Assembly (NCBI RefSeq): GCF_011759585.1 | Contig: NZ_JAAOYV010000002.1 | Span: 555,510 to 619,509 of the forward strand | Direction: 5' to 3' | Length of the DNA stretch: 64,000 nt | DNA from: Frigoribacterium endophyticum | Lineage (GTDB): Bacteria > Actinomycetota > Actinomycetes > Actinomycetales > Microbacteriaceae | Part shown: positions 57,779 through 64,000 of the stretch, in pieces | Layout of the letters: each line of letters starts with the position of its first letter | Numbering within the stretch: the stretch's first letter is position 1 | The notes under the pieces: generated by a model | Seen by the model: the letters and a program-made list of their open reading frames with translations, nothing else | Told to the model about the DNA's origin: nothing | Databases searched by the model: none | Translations under genes and position numbers: made by a program

Positions 57779-59147
57779 CTCGTCCACGGCAGCCGCGCCT
57801 CCACCGTGAACCGGCCGTCGGCGTGCTCGACGGTCAGCGAGCCGCCCGCCAGCCGGGCACGCTCCTCCAGACCCGTCAGGCCGTGGCCGCGCCCGGGCAC
57901 GCGGAGGCCGTCGGCGGCGCCGCCGACGCCCTCGGCGCCGCCGACCCCCTCGGCGCCGTCAGCGCCCCCGCCGCGCTGGTGGTCGGGTTCTCGACCCGCA
58001 CCCGCAGCTCGCGCCCCGGGCGCCCCGAGAGGCCGACCGTCACCGACTGCCCCGGTGCGTGACGGCGCGCGTTCGTGAGGCACTCCTGCACGACGCGGAA
58101 GGCGTGCCGCGAGGTCGACGTCGGCAGCGCCTCCAGCCCCCGGCGCGTGTCGTCGTCGACCCTCGGCGTCACGGGCGAGCCGGCCGCCCGGGCCTCGTCG
58201 AGCAGGCCGTCGAGGCCCGCCAGCGTCGGCTGCGGCGGCACGGCCGCGGCGCTGGCGGCGGCGGCGGCGACGTCGGAGTCGGCGTCGGCGTCGGCGTCGG
58301 GCCCGTCGCCCCCGCGCGCCCCGTCGCGCAGCACGCCGAGCACCTCGCGCAGCTCGGTGAGCGCCGCCCGGGCGTTGTCCCGGATGACCCCGGCCGTCGC
58401 CCGGGTCTCCGCCTCGCCGAGCCCCTCGCGGTACTCGAGCGCCCCGGCGTGCAGCGCCACGAGCGAGAGCCGGTGGGCGAGCACGTCGTGCATCTCGCGG
58501 GCGATCCGCGTGCGCTCGTGGTCGCGGGCCTGGGCGAGGCGGAGCGACTGCTCCTCCTCGGCGAGGCGGGCCCGCTCGCGGAGCGAGCGCAGCAGCTCGC
58601 GGCGGCCCCCGATGTAGAGGCCCACGGCGACGAGCAGGGCGACGACGAGCGCCGACACGGCGACCAGCTGCCAGAGGGGCGTCGCTGCCGAGGCCTGCGT
58701 GACGATGCGGTCGCCGAGCACCGACGCCCCGACGAAGACGACCGACACGAGGCCGATCTCGACCGGGCGACGACGAGTCGCCAGCGAGACGGTGGCGAGC
58801 ACCGCGGCGCCGATGCCGAGCGCGGAGGCCCCGCAGAGCGCCACGGCGACGAGGGCCACCACCAGGGGCGCGTGTCGCCGGAAGGGCACGAGCACGAGGG
58901 CGGCCGACCCGAGCACGAGGTCGAGCAGCACCAGCATCGTGAAGCGGGGCTCGCCGAGGCCCTCGGACACCGCGGGGTCCGAGAACCAGACGACCACGAA
59001 GAGCAGGAGGCCGACGACGGCGGCGACGATCCAGCGCCAGGTCTCCGACCAGAGGCGCGCCGCGGCGCCCGGGCGGTCGTCGTCGACCGTGCGGCCGACG
59101 TCGGCGGGGCGCGGGGGCGGGCTCGCGGGGCGTGCTGTCGCGGTCAT
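57775..59147 (-). CDS. Sensor histidine kinase, apparently frameshifted near its C-terminus
   Basis: A NarX/DesK-type kinase: five or six membrane segments (residues about 35-190), then HisKA_3 with EMHDVLAHRLSLVALHAG (phospho-acceptor His) and the N-box NARRHAPGQ. The reading frame from 59147 ends at 57876 before the G2 box. The missing end, GRGHGLTGLEERARLAGG then VEARLPWTR, continues in another frame to 57775, where its stop overlaps the regulator start. One base seems lost between about 57897 and 58000, most easily in a five-C run (57965-57969 or 57945-57949). TAGGCT lies 6 nt before the ATG. Could be a real pseudogene, slippage, or a sequencing error. Confidence 0.8.
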
Positions 59148-59179
59148 GCGGCGAGCCTACGGAGCGGCCCGCGGGGCCC

Positions 59180-59203
59180 GGATCGACCGAAGGTCGGAGA
59201 TCC
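59180..59203 (-). terminator. Terminator after ppc
   Basis: GGATCGACC-GAA-GGTCG-GA-GATCC, a 9-bp stem with a 2-nt bulge, 36 bp beyond the ppc stop. Confidence 0.5.
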
Positions 59204-59238
59204 CGGCCCCACGCCGGCGCCCGTGCCCGCGCCCGGGG

Positions 59239-61890
59239 TCATCCGGTGTTCTGCAGCCCCGCGGCGATCCCGTTCACGGTGAGCAGGAGGAGGCGGTGGT
59301 CGGCGTCGGCAGGGTCCTTCTCGACCGCGCGGCGGATGCCCCGCAGCGCCCGCAGCTGCAGCAGCGACAGCGCGTCGACGTACGGGCTGCGGAGGCGCAC
59401 CGAGCGCTTGAGCACCGGTCGCCCCTCGAGCACCTCGGCGTGGCCGCTCACGCGGAGCACCCACTCGCGGGTCAGCGCCATCTCGGTGAGCACCCGGTCG
59501 GCGAGGTCGGTGCGCTCGGCGAGGCCGAGGTACTCGCGGGCGATGTGGTCGTCGGTCTTGGCGAACGACAGCTCGACGTTCTTGATCATCGTCGTGAAGA
59601 GCGGCCACGACGCGTAGGCCTCGCGGAGCAGGTCGACGTCGCCCACCGCGGCGAGCGCGGAGCCGAGGCCGTACCAGCCGGCGAGGTTGATGCGCGCCTG
59701 GGTCCAGGCGAACACCCACGGGATCGCCCGGAGGTCCTCCAGGGACTCGACCGAGAGGCCGCGCCGCGCGGGGCGGGAGCCGAGCGCGAGCAGGCCCACC
59801 TCCTCCATCGGGGTGACCGTCGCGAACCACTGGGCGAAGCCGTCCGCCTTGACGAGGCCGAAGAAGGCGTCCTTCGAGGCGGCGTCCATCGCGGTCGCGA
59901 GCGGGGCGAAGCGCTCCGCCGCGGCGGCGTTGCGCGCGGCCGTCGCGGGGCTCGACGCCTGCAGGGTCGCGGCGGCCATCTGCTCGATGTGCCGGGCGGC
60001 GATGGTCTTGTTGCCGTAGTGCGCCAGGATCACCTCGCCCTGCTCCGTGATCTTGAACCGCCCCTCCACCGATCCGGGCGGCTGGGCACGGACGGCCTCG
60101 TGGGCCGGCCCGCCGCCGCGGCCCATCGAACCGCCGCGGCCGTGGAAGAGAGTCAGCACGATGTCGTTGCGCTCGGCCCACTCGGCGATGCGCGCCTGGG
60201 CGTCGTACAGCGCGAAGCCGGCGCTGACCGGCCCGACGTCCTTCGACGAGTCGGAGTAGCCGAGCATGACCTCGAGCCGGCGGCCGTTCGCGGCGAGGCG
60301 ACGCTGGACGGGCTCCGTCTGCAGGGCCTCCTCGAGGATGCGCGTCGACGCTTCGAGGTCCGCGAACGTCTCGAAGAGCGGGATCACGTCGAGCACGGGC
60401 GCCGCCTCGGCCGAGCCGAGCGCGAGCTCGGCCAGCTCGACGACGTTCGCCAGGTCGGCCGACGACTGCGTGAACGAGACGATGTAGCGGGAGGCGGCCT
60501 GGCGCCCGAAGCGCTGCTGCAGCTCGGCGACCACGCGGAACACCTCCAGCACCTCGACGGTGGTGGGGCTGAGCTCGCCGCCGGCCCGCGCCTCCTCGAG
60601 GGCGGTGCGGTGCACCTGCGAGTGCTGGCGCACCTCGAGCTCGGCGAGGTGGAACCCGAAGGTCTCGACCTGCCACACGAGGTTCTGCAGCTCGCCGTTC
60701 GCGGCACGGTCGGCCCCCGCGGCCCGCAGCGAGCGCTGCACGGTGCGGAGGTCGTCGAGCAGCTCGTCGGGGCGGCCGTAGGCGAGGGGCTCCTGGCCGA
60801 GGCGGGTCGCCTCGAGGCGGGCCGCGACGAACAGCAGCACGCGGCGGTGGCTCTCGTTCGGCGAGCGGATGCCGATGCGCGAGGCGACGTCGGGCTCGAG
60901 CTGCCGCTGCTGCTCGGCGAGCGCCACGAGGCCCTCGTCGCCGGGGGTGTCGGCCTCGTCGAGGGTGAGGGTGCTGCCGATGCGCGTGGTCGCGCGCTGC
61001 AGGCCGATCAGCACGTGCTCGGAGGCGATCTCGGCCGCGGCCCGCGTGACCTCGGCGGTGACGTGCGGGTTGCCGTCGCGGTCGCCGCCGATCCAGCTGC
61101 TGAGGCGCATGAAGGCGGGGGCGCGCACCGGCTCACGGCCGGCGCCGTCGCCCTGGAGGCGGTCGTCGAGCAGGCGGTAGACGGTCGGCACGACCTCGAA
61201 GAGCGTCTGGTCGAAGACGTTCATCGCGGTGCGGACCTCGTCGAGCGGGGTCGGGCGCGTCGTGCGGAGCGGCGAGGTGCGCCACAGCGTGTCGATCTCC
61301 TCCAGGAGGCGGCGCTGGGTCTCGGCGCCGGTCACCTCGTTGGCGGAGATGTCGCGCTCGGCGAGCAGGTCGCTGATGCGGCGGATGGTCGACGCGACGG
61401 CGCGGCGGCGGGCCTCCGTCGGGTGCGCCGTGAAGACGGGCTGGAAGCGCAGCTCGGCGAGGCGCCGCGACGCCTCGTCGGCGCCGAGCTCGTCGACCAG
61501 CCGCTCGACGGCGGCCGGCAGGGAGTCGGGGCCCGAGCCGCGGCGCGTCAGCACGCGCACGCGGTGGTGCTCCTCCGCGAGGTTGCTGAGGTGGAAGTAG
61601 CAGGTGAAGGCCCGGGCGACCTGCTCGGCGCGCTCGTGGTCGAGCGACTCGACGAGGTCGCGGGCGCGGGCCCTGGCCACCTCGTCGGTGTCGCCCTCGT
61701 ACGCGCCGATCACGGCGGCGCGCAGGGCCTCGACGTCGGCGAGCAGCTCGGGGCCGCCGGCCTCGGTGAGCACGCGCCCGAGGAGGCTGCCGAGGAAGCT
61801 CACGTCGGCGCGGAGGGCCGCGTCGACCTCGCCCCGGACGTCGTCGCGGGAGGTGCCGTCAGGGCGTCGGGGGGTCTCGGTGTCCGTCAC
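59239..61890 (-). CDS. ppc: Phosphoenolpyruvate carboxylase
   Basis: An 883-residue anaplerotic enzyme making oxaloacetate from PEP and bicarbonate. Conserved blocks: FTAHPTEARRR with the catalytic His, SWIGGDRDGNPHVT, EVMLGYSDSSKDVG, LFHGRGGSMGRGGGP with the mobile loop, and the terminal NGIAAGLQNTG, diagnostic for PEPC. Length is typical of actinobacterial enzymes. GTG at 61890 lies 6 nt after CAGAAT, a weak leaderless -10. Confidence 0.97.
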   Translation of the reverse strand: MTDTETPRRPDGTSRDDVRGEVDAALRADVSFLGSLLGRVLTEAGGPELLADVEALRAAVIGAYEGDTDEVARARARDLVESLDHERAEQVARAFTCYFHLSNLAEEHHRVRVLTRRGSGPDSLPAAVERLVDELGADEASRRLAELRFQPVFTAHPTEARRRAVASTIRRISDLLAERDISANEVTGAETQRRLLEEIDTLWRTSPLRTTRPTPLDEVRTAMNVFDQTLFEVVPTVYRLLDDRLQGDGAGREPVRAPAFMRLSSWIGGDRDGNPHVTAEVTRAAAEIASEHVLIGLQRATTRIGSTLTLDEADTPGDEGLVALAEQQRQLEPDVASRIGIRSPNESHRRVLLFVAARLEATRLGQEPLAYGRPDELLDDLRTVQRSLRAAGADRAANGELQNLVWQVETFGFHLAELEVRQHSQVHRTALEEARAGGELSPTTVEVLEVFRVVAELQQRFGRQAASRYIVSFTQSSADLANVVELAELALGSAEAAPVLDVIPLFETFADLEASTRILEEALQTEPVQRRLAANGRRLEVMLGYSDSSKDVGPVSAGFALYDAQARIAEWAERNDIVLTLFHGRGGSMGRGGGPAHEAVRAQPPGSVEGRFKITEQGEVILAHYGNKTIAARHIEQMAAATLQASSPATAARNAAAAERFAPLATAMDAASKDAFFGLVKADGFAQWFATVTPMEEVGLLALGSRPARRGLSVESLEDLRAIPWVFAWTQARINLAGWYGLGSALAAVGDVDLLREAYASWPLFTTMIKNVELSFAKTDDHIAREYLGLAERTDLADRVLTEMALTREWVLRVSGHAEVLEGRPVLKRSVRLRSPYVDALSLLQLRALRGIRRAVEKDPADADHRLLLLTVNGIAAGLQNTG

Positions 61891-61950
61891 GCGACCATTC
61901 TGTGGCACGCGGGCGGAGTGTGACGAACATCGGGGGCCCCGGGGTCGCCC

Positions 61951-61962
61951 TAGGGTGGCGGC
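61951..61962 (+). promoter_or_regulatory. Leaderless promoter of the NIPSNAP-like gene
   Basis: TAGGGT (61951-61956) then GGCGGC and ATG. The arrangement is almost identical to that of the TetR gene at 40277-40289. Confidence 0.5.
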
Positions 61963-62298
61963 ATGAGCCTCGAGCCCTCCGCGAAGACCGTCCAGCTGCG
62001 CCGCTACGACCTGGTGCCGGGGGTGCTCGACGACTTCCTGGCGTGGTTCCACGCCGAGATCGTGCCCGTGCGCACCGCGCAGGGCTTCACGGTCGAGTTC
62101 GCGTACGCCGACCGCGAGGCCGAGCAGTTCACCTGGGCGGTCAGCGTGCCCGGCGACGCCGCGGCCTTCACCGCCCTCGAGCAGACGTACCTGGCCAGCG
62201 AGGGCCGGGCCGCGGCGTTCGCCGGCCAGCCGACCCGCGTCGCCGTCTCGCACGTCGGCCTCGTCGAGACCGTCGTCGAGGCCGGCAGCCGCGCGTAG
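61963..62298 (+). CDS. Small NIPSNAP/dimeric alpha-beta-barrel-like protein
   Basis: A 111-residue protein. VQLRRYDLVPGVLDDFLAWFHAEIVPVRTAQGFTVEFAYADRE (split, residues about 10-52) has the pattern of NIPSNAP or antibiotic-monooxygenase-like ferredoxin-fold dimers. No catalytic residues can be named. It is transcribed divergently from ppc, whose start is 73 bp away. Function unknown. Confidence 0.8.
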   Translation: MSLEPSAKTVQLRRYDLVPGVLDDFLAWFHAEIVPVRTAQGFTVEFAYADREAEQFTWAVSVPGDAAAFTALEQTYLASEGRAAAFAGQPTRVAVSHVGLVETVVEAGSRA

Positions 62299-62358
62299 CG
62301 CTGCGCCTGCGCCTGCACCTGCACCCACCGCCGGTCGGGGGCGGCAGGCGGCAGTGCG

Positions 62359-63225
62359 TCAGGCGGCGGAGACGCCGACCATCGCCGCGCTGCGCTCCCA
62401 GAGGCCGCGCGAGAGCTCGCGGTCGCCGGCCTGCGCCGCGACGCGGCCGGGCGCCTTGAGGCGGTCGAAGTAGTTGCCGCTCGGGGCGGGCACCGAGGCC
62501 GCGGCCGCGAGCCGGACGAGGGGCTCGGCGCCCTGCTCGGTGCTGATCGCGAGGTTCTTGGCGAGGCTGACGACGGGGCCGCCGCCGCCGAAGCTCGAGG
62601 CGACGAAGCCGGGGTGGAAGGCGAAGGCGTCCACCGCGGTGCCGCGGAGGCGGCGCGCCAGCTCCCGCGTGAAGAGCACGTTCGCGAGCTTCGAGGTGCC
62701 GTACGCCCGCATGCCGCCGAGCCAGGGGCCGGTCGAGGTGTCGAGGTCGTCGAGGTCGACGCGGCCCATGAGGTTGCCGGCGCTCGATGTCTGGACGATG
62801 CGGACGGCGCCCGGCGGGACGTCCTGCGCGGTCTCGGTGAGCCGCGGCAGCAGGATCGAGGTCAGCAGGAAGGCCGCGAGGTGGTTGCTCTGCAGCGTCG
62901 TCTCGAAGCCGTCGCCGGTGGTGCCGCGCTCGGGCATGAGGCCGCCGGCGTTGTTCGCCAGCACGTGGATGCGCGGGTGGTCGGCGAGCAGCTGCTCGCC
63001 GAGCGAGCGCACGGCGGCGAGGTCGGTGAAGTCGGCGAGGTAGGCCTGGCCGCCGACCTCGTCGGCGACGCGGCGGGTGCGCTCGGCGTTGCGCCCGACG
63101 ACGGCGACGGTGGCGCCGAGGCCCGACAGGGCGACCGCCGCAGCGCGGCCGATGCCCGAGCTCGCGCCGGTGATCACGACCGTGCGGTCGTCGAGTCGGG
63201 CGGGGGCGGGCAGCGTGACGGTCAT
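62359..63225 (-). CDS. SDR-family oxidoreductase (retinol-dehydrogenase-like)
   Basis: A 288-residue SDR. TGASSGIGRAAA, NNAGG, Ser in IVQTSSAGNL and YGTSK are all intact. VGRNAER after the second strand suggests NADP preference. The long C-terminal half with FHPGFVASSF is typical of the WWOX/retinol-dehydrogenase-like group. The ATG at 63225 (MTVTLP) is chosen because TATCGT (63238-63233) is 7 nt upstream; a GTG three codons earlier overlaps this element. Substrate unknown. Confidence 0.9.
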   Translation of the reverse strand: MTVTLPAPARLDDRTVVITGASSGIGRAAAVALSGLGATVAVVGRNAERTRRVADEVGGQAYLADFTDLAAVRSLGEQLLADHPRIHVLANNAGGLMPERGTTGDGFETTLQSNHLAAFLLTSILLPRLTETAQDVPPGAVRIVQTSSAGNLMGRVDLDDLDTSTGPWLGGMRAYGTSKLANVLFTRELARRLRGTAVDAFAFHPGFVASSFGGGGPVVSLAKNLAISTEQGAEPLVRLAAAASVPAPSGNYFDRLKAPGRVAAQAGDRELSRGLWERSAAMVGVSAA

Positions 63226-63309
63226 GCCGTGCACGATAGCCGCGCGCCCCCCGCCCCGCCTGGGTGCGGGAGGAGGGGCGCGGGGCGGAGCACGGGAGGC
63301 GCGGTGCGG

Positions 63310-63735
63310 CTAGCGGCGGCGCTTCCGGTCGCGCCAGGCTCCGGTCGACCAGAGCGCCCAGGCGATCAGCAGCGGCTGGCCGAGCAGGCGCAGGCCGCGC
63401 TTGGTGTCGGTGTCGAGCCCGAACGCGTCGCGGTGGTGGATGAGCTGCGCGATGTTGCCGGGGAAGATCACCGTGAAGAAGATCGCGGCGACCCAGCCGA
63501 CCGTGACGCGACGGCCGCGCAGGGCGATCAGCGCGGCGCCGAGCGAGATCTCGGCGACGCCCGAGGCGAGCACCGTGACGTCCTCGCTGAGCGGGACGAA
63601 CTCGGGCACCTGCGCGCGGAAGTCCTCGCGGCCGAAGGTGAGGTGGCTGGTGCCGGCGAAGACCAGCGCGGAGCCGAGCAGCACCCGGCCGATCGTGCGG
63701 GGCACCGAGGTGCGGGGGAGCTTGCGCGAGGTCAT
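63310..63735 (-). CDS. DoxX-like membrane protein
   Basis: A 141-residue protein with four hydrophobic segments. IGRVLLGSALVFAGTSHLTFGREDFRAQVP (split) resembles the DoxX/MauE group. Members associate with oxidases or handle membrane redox stress, but the role here is unknown. The ATG at 63735 overlaps the stop of the upstream gene (ATGA), so it is the second gene of an operon. Confidence 0.85.
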   Translation of the reverse strand: MTSRKLPRTSVPRTIGRVLLGSALVFAGTSHLTFGREDFRAQVPEFVPLSEDVTVLASGVAEISLGAALIALRGRRVTVGWVAAIFFTVIFPGNIAQLIHHRDAFGLDTDTKRGLRLLGQPLLIAWALWSTGAWRDRKRRR

Positions 63736-64000
63736 GGTCGGTCCGTTCGGTCGGTGCGGCGGGAGTCGGGGTGCGGGTCGGTGTCGCCCACGGCGCCGTC
63801 GAGCGGGGCGACGGGCGCCCCCGTGGCGACGGCGGCGGCGGTGGCGGTCTCGCCGGCGGCGGACGTGGCGGCGGGCGCTCCTGCAGTGCGGCCCCGCGCC
63901 TCCGCCTCGAGCCGGTCGGCCTCCTCGCCGGTGACGGCCTCGCCGCGGGCGACCATGCCGGCCACGTCGCTGAGGGCGATCTGCGGCAGGAAGAGCGCGA
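63732..64000 (-). CDS. C-terminal part of an unidentified protein
   Basis: The reading frame is open from the right edge to a stop at 63732. It encodes 88 residues, beginning ALFLPQIALSDVAGMVARGEAVTGEEADRLEAEA and ending in an Ala/Thr- and then Asp/Arg-rich tail (SRRTDRTDRP). The tail is probably disordered. The true start is outside the window and I do not recognise the family. An internal ATG at 63965 is not the likely start because coding continues upstream of it. Confidence 0.6.
   Translation of the reverse strand, partial: ALFLPQIALSDVAGMVARGEAVTGEEADRLEAEARGRTAGAPAATSAAGETATAAAVATGAPVAPLDGAVGDTDPHPDSRRTDRTDRP

Larger units (their letters stand above)
94..63903. repeat. Dispersed decamer GGAGGCGCGG / CCGCGCCTCC (39 copies)
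   Basis: Exact copies start at 94, 2730, 3335, 6885, 7667, 10059, 10326, 12256, 15641, 17860, 19038, 19171, 25827, 28659, 28683, 28697, 28721, 29244, 31696, 33579, 37536, 39230, 39951, 43284, 43302, 43894, 44894, 45034, 45722, 46565, 46677, 51935, 54111, 54179, 55595, 57793, 60586, 63295 and 63894. Seventeen read as GGAGGCGCGG and 22 as CCGCGCCTCC. They lie both inside genes (either sense) and between genes; 13 extend to CCGCGCCTCCGG or its complement. Confidence 0.85.

Overview
The window is about 73% G+C. Its genes are packed, often overlap by GTGA or ATGA, and frequently start with GTG. The gene content (fused helicase-DUF3516, FmdB with a Ser/Gly tail, galU next to a RimJ-type acetyltransferase, a PPHWG-ending small protein, nrdHI) points to an actinobacterium, most likely a member of the Microbacteriaceae. 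Genus is not decidable from this sequence alone. No prophage, plasmid, CRISPR array or rRNA is present. One tRNA (Ala, CGC) lies at 14340-14412.

Left part, 1-26.6 kb, is mostly housekeeping. The 5' end of an nrdHI ribonucleotide-reductase operon runs off the left edge behind NrdR-like boxes and a DnaA-box cluster. It is followed by an MFS exporter, an aldo/keto reductase, RNase HI, an SDR, a large SF2 helicase, an epimerase, a lipoprotein, a methyltransferase, a secreted beta-helix protein, a membrane protein, tRNA-Ala, a membrane protein - RimJ-like - galU operon, a 5-formyl-THF cyclo-ligase, FmdB and MscL. A very large helicase-like protein with degenerate ATPase motifs, an HTH/AT-hook protein with a 17-bp tandem repeat behind it, a sulfurtransferase, a DUF4166-epimerase pair and a glutaredoxin complete this part.

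Middle part, 26.9-55.6 kb, is a purine/N-heterocycle catabolic island. Guanine deaminase (49443), xanthine dehydrogenase (50944 and 51831), a MocA/PucB-type cofactor cytidylyltransferase (44648), uricase (48463), HIU hydrolase and OHCU decarboxylase (50036, 50359), allantoinase (38570), allantoate amidohydrolase (42020) and ureidoglycine aminotransferase (43279) together give a complete route from guanine to the ureidoglycine/oxalurate level. An AtzH-amidase fusion plus a formamidase-family protein, and a nitrilase-family protein, are candidates for releasing the remaining nitrogen. A separate operon-like run at 30593-37713 combines a CodA-like amidohydrolase, a NitT/TauT-type ABC importer, an FAD oxidase, a creatininase-family protein and a PNPOx-like protein; this looks like uptake and opening of an unidentified cyclic amide. 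Three regulators (XRE-cupin, TetR, RpiR) sit in the island. A shared operator-like motif of the form TGAA-N8-TTCA lies before uricase, with weaker copies before pucG and before the CodA-like gene.

Right part, 55.7-64 kb, holds an orphan BMP-type lipoprotein, a two-component system whose kinase gene is frameshifted, phosphoenolpyruvate carboxylase, a small NIPSNAP-like protein, an SDR, a DoxX-like membrane protein and the 3' end of one unidentified gene.

Three window-wide signals stand out. The decamer GGAGGCGCGG (either strand) occurs 39 times by my count, against about two expected from composition. At least sixteen genes carry a TANNNT-like -10 element 5-7 nt before the start codon, which indicates leaderless transcription. 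Several tandem repeats (46 bp x3 at 7273, 17 bp x6 at 23717, 52 bp x2 at 14158) sit directly behind genes.
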